Source of the DNA: Chloroflexota bacterium
Lineage (GTDB): Bacteria; Chloroflexota; Dehalococcoidia; DSTF01; RBG-16-68-14
Length of the DNA: 64,000 nt
Direction: 5' to 3'
Assembly: GCA_029262675.1 (NCBI GenBank)
Contig: JAJCYW010000010.1
Coordinates: forward strand, 193,166-257,165
Under the pieces are notes generated by a model. That model made no database searches. It saw only the letters and a program-made list of their open reading frames with translations, and was not told where the DNA came from. The position numbers were made by a program, and so were the translations under genes. Positions 20,101-29,599 of this stretch are shown piece by piece. How positions within the stretch are numbered: position 1 is the first letter of the stretch; each line of letters begins with the position of its first letter.

Positions 20101-20509
20101 TCAGTTCCGCTACATTTTCGTCCTGTAGTGTCAGGTCCTCATACTGCTGCTGAAAATGCGCGAAGTCTGCTGCGTTGTCCTCGATGCGCGCTAGGTAAGC
20201 TGGATCGCGATCGTGGTGATACGCTATCACGGCGAAGCCCGTGTCGCTGATATTGGTCTCCATTTCAAAGGCCGCGGCACTCTCGGGCTCCTCGATCTCC
20301 GTGATCTCCTTAAGGTTCGCATCTATCGTGCGGGTGCTGAGTTCGATAACGATACCGCCGGCGAGCAGAAGAAGCAGAAGGACGCCGAAGCCGAGCCACA
20401 GCTTCTGGCTGACGGTCAGTCCTGGCCGATGCGGCTGGGCGTCCGCCAGCGCTCCGCGGTTCCGGCTAACCGTCGAGTGTGCTGGGATGTGTTCAGAATC
20501 GTTTCGCAC
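17195..20509 (-). CDS. Membrane sensor with HAMP, PAS, GGDEF, GAF and HD-GYP domains (c-di-GMP turnover)
   Basis: TM near N-terminus; ISKPLGKLATGVEHVGRGDLS (HAMP); PAS block; GRYGGDEFVVILP; HDIGKIWVPD...HHHERWDGGGYPEG. Start is uncertain (candidate GTG at 20509); the track ORF runs to 20734 and overlaps rimM. Confidence 0.9.
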   Translation of the reverse strand: MRNDSEHIPAHSTVSRNRGALADAQPHRPGLTVSQKLWLGFGVLLLLLLAGGIVIELSTRTIDANLKEITEIEEPESAAAFEMETNISDTGFAVIAYHHDRDPAYLARIEDNAADFAHFQQQYEDLTLQDENVAELSLSARIDEGFTEFSSLARDLIVLADLQFEKTGLFRQNLEQTAVFLSERTQSPIDPSDPDSNSKLHAIHEMEISANGVARELADYLRTHDTQYAQRAQEEREEFERFLTMYESLGLSSQERQWADGLHSVCVDCLALAQEIVDLDEAEELAIANLVQLQTDLDVLFADEIRAVAQAELAEAKADAERSVDFAQWALLALLIASLGGGGAAIIIGRGISKPLGKLATGVEHVGRGDLSYVIDVDSSDEIGGLAAAFNRMTTNLALITASRDELDKEIGERKQAEKALRESEAKYRNIFENVQDIFFQTDTGGIIVEISPSVEHFGYTRDALIGTSVLEIYEDPEQRAEVVNAILEHGEMSDFEIRLKAGDGRVLDISISAHARYDADGGRIGVEGTLRDISLRKQAENALEAALEAERARARHDTLTGVLNHGAIIEELRVQCSSAGQSPVVVAMLDLDGLKAINDTCGHQIGDKALVIVANVLSRDKAIVGRYGGDEFVVILPGADRSEAERYRDAVTAELLDAPLSDPETDAKIQVVASWGLAVFPEEAETIADLIHLSDSAMYAAKRQRPVEPGQLARRGPLGSDRAAEMVGALVPLLTSPGDLNDKLRLVSHQLSVGAGYDAVDFSMFAPTPGTPLAQNTFAQGPNGLIDAWNREQRDDGTEPHPIRLLFERSPRPVILNDPWNDELLLPPQREILRAAGLRSVLVAPLIWQDHVLGSLGVASKQEAAFAPADAQFLSAIATQVTAIMRMETVVVALQASSANLSQAHEETVLLLAAAAEAHDRTTGLHLQGVRDLTEALARELGYAEADATALGLASVLHDIGKIWVPDAILASPANLEANQWKIMKHHTIWGADFLEDHSGFGLAATVALHHHERWDGGGYPEGIAGDAIPEAATIVAAADALDAITHDRPYRAGRSVDEAVAEIAAYSGKQFNPKVVAALERLHQRNELPAVYPEVSDTEAAA

Positions 20510-20654
20510 GCTGCTGCCCTGTGTCTCCGTCCTTTCAACGACGGAGCGCGCCCGTTGGGAGATTGGTGGGCGCCTCAATGAAGCATCGGTAGCAGCCGTG
20601 CCCGAGGAGATACCAATGGGTTTGTCTATTTGGACTGCGGGAGAGTTTGGCGGC

Positions 20655-21221
20655 CTAGCGTCGTTTCTTGGGCTTGAGCGGCCGTCGCTCCAGGCCATCG
20701 AGCAGGTGGACGACCATCCGGCGCGCCGCGACATCGACCTCCTGGACGACGCTATCGATGGCGGGTATCAGCAGCTCGCTCTCGGCGTCGCGGACGACGT
20801 AGACGTCGTTCGCGCCGGTCTCCAGAACGGAGCGGACCGTGCCGAGGTCGTTGCCGTCCGTATCGGCGACGGCCATGCCGACGATCTGAAATCGGTAGTA
20901 TTCGCCCGGCTCCAGCTCCGGCAGTGTGACATCGGGCACCTCCAGCAGCAGGCCGCCGAATCGCGCGGCGGCGTTGCGGTCGCCGATGCCTTCCAGCTCC
21001 ACCAGCAGCGCACCGCGGTGCCCGCGCGCCGCGGCGACGGTGTGTGCGACACCGTCCGCCCAAAGCGTCGCGCCCGGCTCGAAGCGCTCCGGGAATTCCG
21101 TGAGCGGCTCTACGGAGAGTTCGCCGCGAATGCCGTGGGGTCCACGCACGTAGCCGACGGCGATGAAGCCATCGCGCGGTTCCGTCTCGGGAGGCTTGGG
21201 TGGTGTGCTCCCTCGCTCCAC
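20655..21221 (-). CDS. rimM: Ribosome maturation factor RimM
   Basis: IAVGYVRGPHGIRGELSVEPLTEFPERF; PRC-barrel-like C-terminus. Confidence 0.92.
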   Translation of the reverse strand: MERGSTPPKPPETEPRDGFIAVGYVRGPHGIRGELSVEPLTEFPERFEPGATLWADGVAHTVAAARGHRGALLVELEGIGDRNAAARFGGLLLEVPDVTLPELEPGEYYRFQIVGMAVADTDGNDLGTVRSVLETGANDVYVVRDAESELLIPAIDSVVQEVDVAARRMVVHLLDGLERRPLKPKKRR

Positions 21222-21232
21222 GGTGGGGGGTC

Positions 21233-21463
21233 TTAGTCGCCGATGTCGAGGCTGGCGCGCACGCCGCGCTGGACAGCGGAGACCTTGAGCAGATCGCGCA
21301 TGGCGTTGGCGATGCGGCCGCCCCTGCCGATCACCTTGCCCATGTCGTCGTCCGCGACGAAGAGGTGGAGAATGGTGCGGCCATCGACCTCTTCCTCTTC
21401 GACCTCGACCGCATCCGGGTCGTCGACGATGTTGATGGCGATAAACTCGATTAGCTCTTTCAC
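21233..21463 (-). CDS. khpA: KH-domain RNA-binding protein
   Basis: MKELIEFIAINIVDDPDAVEVEEEE...ADDDMGKVIGRGGRIANAMRDLL. Confidence 0.9.
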   Translation of the reverse strand: MKELIEFIAINIVDDPDAVEVEEEEVDGRTILHLFVADDDMGKVIGRGGRIANAMRDLLKVSAVQRGVRASLDIGD

Positions 21464-22008
21464 GCTTCCGCCTTGTCTGCTTCGGCAGTGGCTTCTGCCT
21501 CAGCCGGAGCGTCGACCTTCGCGGCAGGCGCTGCTGCTTCAGCCGGAGCCTTGGCCTCCGCGGCAGGCGCTGCTGCTTCAGCCGGTGCCTTGGCCTCCGC
21601 GGCAGGAGCTTCAGCGGGGGCTTCTGCTTCAGCCGGAGCCTTGGCCTCCGCGGCCGGAGCGGCGGCGGCTTCCGCTTCGGCGGAGGCCTTCGACTTGGCC
21701 TTCTCCTTGGCGGCGTCCTTCGCGCGCTGCTCGCCGAGCGCGATGCGCGTGGCCAGCTTTGGCGGAAGCTCCGCGAGCCCCTGGATCTTCAGGATCTTGG
21801 CGACGCGATCGGACGGCATAGCGCCCTGAGCCAGCCAGTGCTTGGCGCGCTCGTCGTCGATCTTGATAGTGGACGGGTTGTCCATGGGGTGGTAGTAGCC
21901 GAGAGATTCCACGAACGCGCCGTCGCGCGGCGCGTGCGAGTCGGCGACGACGATGCGGTACATCGGCTGCTTCTTCTTTCCTACTCTCCTGAGTCTGATC
22001 CGTAGCAT
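21460..22008 (-). CDS. rpsP: 30S ribosomal protein S16 with long Ala/Glu/Pro-rich C-terminal extension
   Basis: MLRIRLRRVGKKKQPMYRIVVADSHAPRDGAFVESLGYYHPM; tail of repeated AEAxAPAEA units. Confidence 0.95.
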   Translation of the reverse strand: MLRIRLRRVGKKKQPMYRIVVADSHAPRDGAFVESLGYYHPMDNPSTIKIDDERAKHWLAQGAMPSDRVAKILKIQGLAELPPKLATRIALGEQRAKDAAKEKAKSKASAEAEAAAAPAAEAKAPAEAEAPAEAPAAEAKAPAEAAAPAAEAKAPAEAAAPAAKVDAPAEAEATAEADKAEA

Positions 22009-22019
22009 CTAGTCCTCCG

Positions 22020-23351
22020 TTAGCGCTTGAGCAAGTTCATCAGGCTGGGCCCCTTGCCCGCGGCCACAGCCTGCGCCAGTTTCTTCGCCTCTTTCCACTG
22101 GTTGAGGAGACGATTGACTTCCTGAGGAGTGGTACCGCTACCCTGGGCGATCCGCTTGCGGCGGCTTCCGTTGATGACCTCCGGGTGTCGGCGTTCCTCT
22201 GGCGTCATTGAGTATACCACTGCCTCGGCCTTATTCCAGAACGTATCGTCCACCTGGTCCAAGTTGAGCTGGCTTTTTACGCCTGAGAGGCCGGGGATCA
22301 TGTCGACGAGCTGGCTGACGGGCCCCAGCTTCTTCATCTGCTGGATCTGGATAATGAAGTCATTCAAGTCCAGCGTCTGGTTCCGCAGCTTCTGCTCCAG
22401 CCGCTCCACATCCGCCTCGCCGATCGTCTCGGACGCCTTCTCCACCAGGCTGAGGATGTCGCCCATGCCGAGGATGCGGGAGGCGAAACGGTCGGGGATG
22501 AAGGGCTCCAGGGCGTCGGCCTTCTCTCCGACGCCGATGAACTTGATCGGCAGGCCGGTGACGGCGCGGATCGAGAGCGCAGCGCCGCCGCGGGCATCTC
22601 CATCGACCTTGGTCATCACGAAGCCGGTGATGCCCAGCACGTCGTCGATCTCCTCGGCGATGTTGACGGCCTCCTGGCCCGTCATCGAGTCGACGACGAG
22701 GAGCGTCTCCGTGGGCCGGAAGCCGTCGCGCAGCTCCTTCAACTCGGCCGTTGCAGCATCATCCATCGCCGTCTGCCCGGGCGTATCGACGATCAGGGCC
22801 GTCGCTGCCTGGCGCTTGGCTTCGCTCAGCGTGGCCTTGGCGAGGTCCTTGGGTTTGGCGTTGATGTCCGCCGCGGCGACCGGCACGCTGAGCTGCTTTC
22901 CGAGCGCGAGGAGCTGCTCGGCGCCGGCGACGCGGTAGGGGTCGGCTGCCACGAGCAGCGGCTTCTGGCCTTGCTTGCGCAGGTAGAGTGCGAGCTTAGC
23001 GGCGGTGGTGGTCTTGCCGGAGCCCTTGGGCCCGACGAGCATGATGATCGTAGGGGGCGTCTGTTCGACCTGAAGTCCGACCTGCTCCCTGCCGAGGATC
23101 TCCACCAGCTCATCGTTGACGAAGCCGATCACCTGCTGGGGGCCGGTCAGGCTTGCGAGCACGTTGGCGCCGAGTGCCCGTTCGCGGACGCCCTTCGTGA
23201 ACTCGCGGACGACTCTGAAATTGACGTCCGCTTCCAGCAGGGCGACGCGAACCTCGCGCAGCGCCTCATCCAGGTCCTCCTCACGGACGGTGCCCTTGGA
23301 GCTGAGCTTGGAGAAGACGCCTTGTAGTCGGCTAGATAATGCGTCCAGCAT
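22020..23351 (-). CDS. ffh: Signal recognition particle GTPase Ffh
   Basis: MLDALSSRLQGVFSKLSSKGTVREEDLDEALREVRVALLEADVNFRVV; GPKGSGKTTTAAKLA; VDTPGQ; Met-rich M domain. Confidence 0.96.
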   Translation of the reverse strand: MLDALSSRLQGVFSKLSSKGTVREEDLDEALREVRVALLEADVNFRVVREFTKGVRERALGANVLASLTGPQQVIGFVNDELVEILGREQVGLQVEQTPPTIIMLVGPKGSGKTTTAAKLALYLRKQGQKPLLVAADPYRVAGAEQLLALGKQLSVPVAAADINAKPKDLAKATLSEAKRQAATALIVDTPGQTAMDDAATAELKELRDGFRPTETLLVVDSMTGQEAVNIAEEIDDVLGITGFVMTKVDGDARGGAALSIRAVTGLPIKFIGVGEKADALEPFIPDRFASRILGMGDILSLVEKASETIGEADVERLEQKLRNQTLDLNDFIIQIQQMKKLGPVSQLVDMIPGLSGVKSQLNLDQVDDTFWNKAEAVVYSMTPEERRHPEVINGSRRKRIAQGSGTTPQEVNRLLNQWKEAKKLAQAVAAGKGPSLMNLLKR

Positions 23352-23380
23352 AGGAGGTCATTGTACCTAACCGGCGATGG

Positions 23381-24415
23381 TCACGAAACGCTGTGTATCC
23401 TCCGCAGCTCCTCCAGCAGGCCGCCGATCTCCGGCGGGCGCTCCGGCGTCAGCGTGCCGAGGGGGTCCGGCGTCGGCTCCTCGCGCAGCAGCGTCTCGAT
23501 CACCGTGCGGACCGACCACGGTAGGGCGACCAGATCGTACCCGCCCTCCAAAATCGCGACGATCCTGCCGTCGCAGAGTTCGTTGGCCAGGGCGACCAGT
23601 CGCCGCGTCAGCTCGCCGTAGCCTGCCGTCGTCAGCGACATGCCGGCCAGCGGGTCGGCGAAGTGCGCGTCGAAGCCCGCCGAGACGAGGATCAGCTGCG
23701 GCCGGTAACGGCGGACTACGGGTCCGACGACGCGCTCGAACGCGGCGGCGTACTGCTCGTCGCCGCAGTTGCCCGGCAGCGGGATGTTGACGTTTGTGCC
23801 CTCGCCGTCGGCGGCGCCCGTCTCCCCGGCCTGGCCGCTGCCGGGGTAAAACGGGAACTGGTGCGTGGAGACGTAGAGCACGCCGCCGTCGTCGTAGAAG
23901 GCGTCCTGGCTGCCGTTGCCGTGGTGGACGTCGAAATCGACGATGGCGATTCGTTCGAGGCCGTGGCGCGAGCGGGCGTGCGCCGCCGCCAGCGCGATGT
24001 TGTTGAGCAGGCAGAAGCCCATCGCCTGGCCGGGGCGGGCGTGGTGACCCGGCGGACGGACGGCGCAGAGCGCGGCGTCCACGCGGCCGGAGAGCACGGC
24101 GTCGGTCGCCTCCATGCACGAACCGGCGGCCGCCAGCGCGGCCGCGAATGACCCGGGCAGTAGGTACGTGTCAGGGTCGGCCCAGCCGCCGCCTTCCTCA
24201 CAGCGACGGCGCAGGGCGGCGACGTAGGCCGCGGGGTGGACGCGGGCTAGCTCCTCGTCCGCGGCGTTGCGCGGTTCGATCTGCTGGAGTCTATCGAGCA
24301 GGCCGCACTCCTTGAGCAGCGATAGCGTTGCCTCCAGGCGTTGCGGGCTCTCGGGGTGGCCCTCGACGCTGTGCTGGCCGTGGTTCGGATTTGTGATGAA
24401 ACCGACGGATGTCAT
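23381..24415 (-). CDS. Histone deacetylase/AcuC family deacetylase
   Basis: HPESPQRLEATLSLL; RPPGHHARPGQAMGFCLLNNIALAA; IVDFDVHHGNGSQDAFY. Start set to ATG at 24415; the track ORF starts at 24475. Confidence 0.9.
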   Translation of the reverse strand: MTSVGFITNPNHGQHSVEGHPESPQRLEATLSLLKECGLLDRLQQIEPRNAADEELARVHPAAYVAALRRRCEEGGGWADPDTYLLPGSFAAALAAAGSCMEATDAVLSGRVDAALCAVRPPGHHARPGQAMGFCLLNNIALAAAHARSRHGLERIAIVDFDVHHGNGSQDAFYDDGGVLYVSTHQFPFYPGSGQAGETGAADGEGTNVNIPLPGNCGDEQYAAAFERVVGPVVRRYRPQLILVSAGFDAHFADPLAGMSLTTAGYGELTRRLVALANELCDGRIVAILEGGYDLVALPWSVRTVIETLLREEPTPDPLGTLTPERPPEIGGLLEELRRIHSVS

Positions 24416-24468
24416 GGGCTCCAGCATGACAGGCGCGGCTGACGCGTGTCTATAATGAACGCAAGTCA

Positions 24469-24918
24469 ATGCCACACAACGTCTACTTCGCCTACGGCTC
24501 CAACCTCACGCAGCGACAGCTTCTGCGCCGCTGCCCCGGCTCGAGCGTCATCTGCCGTGCGCGGCTGCCCGGCTACCGGCTGGCGTTCACGCGCTACTCG
24601 ACGAAGCGAAAGGGGGGCGTCGCGGACGTTGTCGCCGAGCCGGGGTCGGAGGTCTGGGGCGTGCTCTACGATATCGATGACGCAGGCATGGAGGCGCTGG
24701 ACACCTTCGAGGGCGTGCCGCGCGCCTACCGCCACGAGACCGTCACCGTCCTCAATGACGGCGGCGCGGAGGTGGCGGCGGAGGTCTACATCGCGAACAA
24801 GACGGGCGAGTTCGCGCCGAGCCGCGCCTATCTCGACCTGATCGTCGTCGGCGGCCGCGAGCATGGCCTGCCCGAAGACTACATCAGCGCCGTGGACGCT
24901 GTCCCGACGCACGCCTAG
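24469..24918 (+). CDS. Gamma-glutamylcyclotransferase-like protein
   Basis: [55 protein letters not shown]. Confidence 0.86.
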   Translation: MPHNVYFAYGSNLTQRQLLRRCPGSSVICRARLPGYRLAFTRYSTKRKGGVADVVAEPGSEVWGVLYDIDDAGMEALDTFEGVPRAYRHETVTVLNDGGAEVAAEVYIANKTGEFAPSRAYLDLIVVGGREHGLPEDYISAVDAVPTHA

Positions 24919-24941
24919 GCCGGCGTCCCAGCCCAACGCTT

Positions 24942-26825
24942 ATGTACGTCATCGGAACCGCTGGCCACATCGACCACGGCAAGAGCGTCCTCGTCGAGGC
25001 GCTCACCGGCATCGATCCGGACCGCCTGCGCGAAGAGAAGGAGCGCGGGATGACGATCGACCTCGGCTTCGCGTGGCTGACGCTGCCGTCGGGTCGCGAG
25101 GTGAGCCTGGTCGACGTGCCCGGCCACGAACGCTTCATTAAGAACATGCTGGCCGGCGTCGGCGGCGTTGATATGGCGCTGCTCGTCGTGGCGGCCAATG
25201 AGGGCGTCATGCCGCAGACGCGGGAGCACCTGGCGATCCTCGACCTGCTGGCCGTCGGCCGCGGCGTGATCGCTGTGACCAAGAGCGACCTGGTGGAGCC
25301 GGAGTTTCTGGAGCTCGTAGCGGCCGACGTCCAGGAGGCGGTAGCGGGGACCTCACTGGCCGGCGCGCCGCTCGTCGCCGTCTCCGCGAAGACAGGAGAC
25401 GGCCTGGACGAGCTGGGCCGCGTGCTCGACGAGCAGCTAGCGGAGACGCCGCCCAAGCGCGACATGGGCCGGCCGCGACTCCCGGTCGACCGGTCGTTCA
25501 CGGTCGCCGGGTTCGGCACGGTCGTCACCGGCACGCTGATTGACGGGTCGCTCGAAGTCGGGCAGGAGGTTGCCGTGCTGCCGGGTGACCTGACGGCTCG
25601 CATTCGCGGCCTGCAGCACCACCGCGAGCACGTGGAGCGCGCCGGGCCCGGCCGCCGCACGGCCGTCAACCTCTCTGGCATCGCCAAGGACGATGTGCGG
25701 CGCGGGCAGGTGCTGGCGCTGCCCGGCACCCTGACGCCGACGGCCGCCATCGACGTGCGCGTGCGCGCCACCGAGGCGTTGCGCAGGCCGCTGCGCCACG
25801 GCGCGGAGCTGGCGCTGCACACCGGTTCGGCAGAGGTGACCGGCCGGCTGCTGCTGCTGGACCGCCAGGAGCTGGCGGCGGGCGACAGAGGCTGGGCGCA
25901 ACTACGTCTGGCGTCGCCGGTGGCGGTCGTGAAGGGCGACCGCTTCGTCCTCCGCACACCGAATGACACGGTCGGCGGCGGCGAGATCGTCGACGTCCAC
26001 CCGCGGCGTCACCGGCGGCTGCACGAACCGACGCTCGCGGCGTTGGAAGCGCTCGTCGCGGAGTCGCCGGCCGATACGCTGCTCGCGGCGTTGGAGTCGC
26101 TGGAGCCGGCGTCGCTGACCGGCATAGCGAACGCGGCCGGGCGTTCGCTGGACGAGACGACGCAGCTCGTCACGACGCTGGTGAGCGAAGGGCGCGCCGT
26201 CTCGCTGGGAGGAGAGGCGGATAGCGGCGGGTCGCTGCTGATGACGGCGGCCGGGTTCGCGTCGCTCGGCGCTCGCGCGGTGGTCGAGGTGAGCCGCTTT
26301 CACCTAGACCGGCCGCTCAGGCGTGGGATGCCGCGGGAGGAGCTGCGCAGCAAGCTGGCGCTGAACGAACGGCTCTTCGCCGCCGCGCTCGAGCGCTGGG
26401 TGGCGCATGGCACGCTCGCGGAGAGTGCGGCGCTGGTGGCGCTGGCGGGGCGGGAACCTGCGCCATCGCCGGAGCAGCAGGCCGCAGCCGAAGCCTACGT
26501 CGCAGCGCTCGCCGCCAAACCGTTCGCTCCGCCGGCTGGCGGAGCCCCGGACGCCGACCTGCTGGCATATCTTGAGGAAGACGGGCAGGTCGTGGCCGCG
26601 GGGCAGGGCATCGTCTTTACCCGCGCTGCCTACGACGAGATGGTTGGTCGCGTGACGGAGCACTTGCGGACGGAAGGCACGATCACGCTAGCGCAGGTGC
26701 GCGACATGTTCGACACCAGCCGCAAGTACGCGCAGGCCCTGCTGGAACACATGGACGAATCGCGCATCACGCGCCGCGTGGGCGATGAACGAGTGTTGCG
26801 TGACAGGATAGAGGAACAAGGCTAA
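24942..26825 (+). CDS. selB: Selenocysteine-specific translation elongation factor
   Basis: [73 protein letters not shown]-terminal winged helices ([37 protein letters not shown]). Confidence 0.94.
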   Translation: MYVIGTAGHIDHGKSVLVEALTGIDPDRLREEKERGMTIDLGFAWLTLPSGREVSLVDVPGHERFIKNMLAGVGGVDMALLVVAANEGVMPQTREHLAILDLLAVGRGVIAVTKSDLVEPEFLELVAADVQEAVAGTSLAGAPLVAVSAKTGDGLDELGRVLDEQLAETPPKRDMGRPRLPVDRSFTVAGFGTVVTGTLIDGSLEVGQEVAVLPGDLTARIRGLQHHREHVERAGPGRRTAVNLSGIAKDDVRRGQVLALPGTLTPTAAIDVRVRATEALRRPLRHGAELALHTGSAEVTGRLLLLDRQELAAGDRGWAQLRLASPVAVVKGDRFVLRTPNDTVGGGEIVDVHPRRHRRLHEPTLAALEALVAESPADTLLAALESLEPASLTGIANAAGRSLDETTQLVTTLVSEGRAVSLGGEADSGGSLLMTAAGFASLGARAVVEVSRFHLDRPLRRGMPREELRSKLALNERLFAAALERWVAHGTLAESAALVALAGREPAPSPEQQAAAEAYVAALAAKPFAPPAGGAPDADLLAYLEEDGQVVAAGQGIVFTRAAYDEMVGRVTEHLRTEGTITLAQVRDMFDTSRKYAQALLEHMDESRITRRVGDERVLRDRIEEQG

Positions 26826-26875
26826 CGGCGGGGAACGGGCTACCAACTGCCAGAGATTGGGCGAGGAACGAGTCG

Positions 26876-27937
26876 CTAGACCGCCTCCGGCTCGAACTCC
26901 TCGGCGCCGCCGACTTCCGGCTCGCTACGTCCAAGCAGGCGACGGAAGATGCGCGGGATGTCCCCCTCTTCCCAAGAGACGAGGACCTGTGCCGCGATGA
27001 AGACCGAACTGTAAGTGCCGGCTATGGTACCGATCAGCATCGCCCAGAGGAACTCTCGGATGCTCTCGCCGCCCATCAGCATCAGCGCCAGGATCGCGAA
27101 GATGAGCGTAAACGAAGTGTTGAGCGAGCGGCTGATGGTTTGGAGCAGGCTGGCGTTGACGGACTCCGCGAACGTCCGGCCCTCGCCGCGCTCCACGTTC
27201 TCGCGGATGCGGTCGAAGACGACGATCGAGTCATGCACGCTGAAGCCGATCACGGTGAGGATGGCGGCGATAAACTCTTTGTTGAGTTCCGTCCCGATCA
27301 GTTTTCCGAGGATCGAGAAGATGCCGACGACGATGATCACGTCGTGGACGAGCGCGACAGCCGCCGCCGTGCCAAACCGGAATGACTGCGGAACCGCGCG
27401 GAACGAATACCAGAGGTAGACGAAGATCGCCAGCGTTGCGACGCCGACAGCGATCGCGGCGCTGCGGGCGATCTCGCGCGAGATCGACTCGGAGATCGTC
27501 GACGACTCGATGAAGCGGCCGACGTCCTTGCCTTCGCCGTCCAGGAGCGGACCAAATTGCTCCTCCAGCGCGTCTTCGATAGCGTCCTTCTCAGAGATCG
27601 GCGCCGGGCCGACCGGTGGTGCGCTGCCAGCCCCCTGTAGCTCCTCCACGCGAACGAAGTACTGGTTCTCGCCGCCGCCCTGCACTCGCGCCTCCGCGTG
27701 GTCGAGGTCGGCCAGTGCGTCCTCCAGATCGCCCTGGCTGACGGGCTCCTGGAAACGGACGCTGAACTCCGTCCCGCCCTCGAAGTCGATGCCGAGGCTG
27801 AGGCGGGGCGAAATCGCCAGCGAGATCACGCACGGCACCAGAACGATTAACGACAGCAGGTAGAAGCGGTGGCGGTTTGCTACAAGATCTACAAACAGAC
27901 CCTTCGACTGCCGCTCGCCGCTTGACTTATCGCTCAC
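26876..27937 (-). CDS. secF: Protein translocase subunit SecF
   Basis: LGIDFEGGTEFSVRF; VIGFSVHDSIVVFDRIREN; GTG start (VSDKSSGE) at 27937. Confidence 0.94.
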   Translation of the reverse strand: MSDKSSGERQSKGLFVDLVANRHRFYLLSLIVLVPCVISLAISPRLSLGIDFEGGTEFSVRFQEPVSQGDLEDALADLDHAEARVQGGGENQYFVRVEELQGAGSAPPVGPAPISEKDAIEDALEEQFGPLLDGEGKDVGRFIESSTISESISREIARSAAIAVGVATLAIFVYLWYSFRAVPQSFRFGTAAAVALVHDVIIVVGIFSILGKLIGTELNKEFIAAILTVIGFSVHDSIVVFDRIRENVERGEGRTFAESVNASLLQTISRSLNTSFTLIFAILALMLMGGESIREFLWAMLIGTIAGTYSSVFIAAQVLVSWEEGDIPRIFRRLLGRSEPEVGGAEEFEPEAV

Positions 27938-29597
27938 CGGAACCTCCAGCGATGGCCGGAACCGGACCGGCCGACCTGTCCTGCTCGTCCGGCGTGAAGA
28001 GCCAGAGCCGCCGGGCAACGGCGCGCCAACTAACGATTACCAGCATCAGCGTGCGGGTGATGGTGATGGCGGAGAACATGCTAAGCACGACACCGATGGC
28101 GAGGGTGATCGCGAAGCCCTTAATAGCGCTCTCGCCGAACTGGTTGCCGAACCAGTAGAGAATGATGCACGTGATTAAGGTCGAGATGTTGCTGTCGCGG
28201 ATCGATGTCCAGGCGCGGTTGAAGCCGTCCTCCAGCGCTACGATCAGGTTGCGCCCCACCCGCAGCTCCTCCTTCATCCTCTCGAAGATGAGGATGTTGG
28301 CGTCCACCGCCATACCGACGGAGAGGACGAATGCGGCGACACCGGCCAGCGTGAGCGTCACCGGCCATAGCTTGAAGACGGCCAGTACGAACGTGGTGTA
28401 GATGATGAGCGCTAGCGCCGCCATCAGGCCGGGCAGGCGGTAGTAGAGCACCATGAACACCATGATCAGCAGCAGCGCGACTTCTCCGGCGATGACGCTG
28501 TTGCGCACGGCCTGGTCGCCCAGCGTCGCGTCCACGTCCTGCTGTTGCACGATCTTGAGCGGGATGGGGAATGCTCCTGTGTTGAGCAGCGTGCTCAACT
28601 CCTGTGCCGTCTCGAAGTTGAGACCCGTAATCGTGCCCTGGGTGGTGATCGTAGTCTGTACATGCGGCGCGATGATCAGGTTGTTGCTATCGAGAATCGG
28701 CTCGCCGTCCAGCCACGGCGAGAGGGGATAGTTCTCCGTCGCCAGCCGCGTGGTGACGGCGTCCGACAGATCCACGCCGTCGCCGCGCCACTCGAACACC
28801 AGCGTCGGCTGGCTGCCGACGACGCCTGTGCCCAACGAGACGAAGGTGTTCGAGCGCAGGTACTGGCCGTCGAGCGACAGTGTGCGGCCATCAATCTCCG
28901 CCGTGGCCGGCTCCCAGATCAGCGTCCGGTTCGCAGGGTTGTTGCCGGCCCCGGTCTGCGTAGCCGGGTCGTCGTACCAACGGACGAACTCCACCTCGCT
29001 CGGTTCTGTCACCTCACCGTCGGAGGCGACGACCGACTCCGTAATGATATTGCCCTCGGAGTCGAGGGAGGGCTGGCATGTCAGCGGCTCGTAGACGACC
29101 GCGCCCTGAACGAGCACGGCGACGTTGCCGGCGTTGTCGATGATGGGCTGGCAGAACTGGAGGAGCGCCGTGCGACCGATCTTCGATATCGCCTCTTCAG
29201 GGTCGATGCCGGGGAGTTGCACCGCCAAGCGGTTGCTGCCCAGCCGGGTTACTTCGGACTCTGCGACACCGAATTCGTTGACGCGGCGTTCGATGACACG
29301 GCGGGCGCCGTCCAGCGCTTCGTCCAGGTCTTCTACCTGAACGCCGTCCTCCGGCTCGAAGACGAGGCGCGTGCCGCCGCGCAGGTCGAGCCCGAGGCTC
29401 ATGGCGCGCCGTTCGATCGAGTTCAGCCCGAACGTCCCGCCCTCAATCGTTGGTGCGGAGAACTTGATCCCCTTGCCCTCCGGCCAGGGGATGGCGTCCG
29501 GCAGGTAACGGTCCGGCTCCGACGGCCAGACGGTGATGACGCTGAACGTCGTCAGCGCGAGGATCCCCGCGAGCACGAACCAGTTCCACAGTCGCAT
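27927..29597 (-). CDS. secD: Protein translocase subunit SecD
   Basis: LGLDLRGGTRLVFE; VQLPGIDPEEAISKIGRTALLQF; VGMAVDANILIFERMKEEL. Confidence 0.95.
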   Translation of the reverse strand: MRLWNWFVLAGILALTTFSVITVWPSEPDRYLPDAIPWPEGKGIKFSAPTIEGGTFGLNSIERRAMSLGLDLRGGTRLVFEPEDGVQVEDLDEALDGARRVIERRVNEFGVAESEVTRLGSNRLAVQLPGIDPEEAISKIGRTALLQFCQPIIDNAGNVAVLVQGAVVYEPLTCQPSLDSEGNIITESVVASDGEVTEPSEVEFVRWYDDPATQTGAGNNPANRTLIWEPATAEIDGRTLSLDGQYLRSNTFVSLGTGVVGSQPTLVFEWRGDGVDLSDAVTTRLATENYPLSPWLDGEPILDSNNLIIAPHVQTTITTQGTITGLNFETAQELSTLLNTGAFPIPLKIVQQQDVDATLGDQAVRNSVIAGEVALLLIMVFMVLYYRLPGLMAALALIIYTTFVLAVFKLWPVTLTLAGVAAFVLSVGMAVDANILIFERMKEELRVGRNLIVALEDGFNRAWTSIRDSNISTLITCIILYWFGNQFGESAIKGFAITLAIGVVLSMFSAITITRTLMLVIVSWRAVARRLWLFTPDEQDRSAGPVPAIAGGSGER

Positions 29598-29599
29598 GG

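Noticed and set aside
20510-20734. N-terminal Arg/Ser-rich part of the 1179-aa sensor ORF
   Set aside because: Overlaps rimM out of frame and lacks domain character; a start at or after 20509 is more likely.
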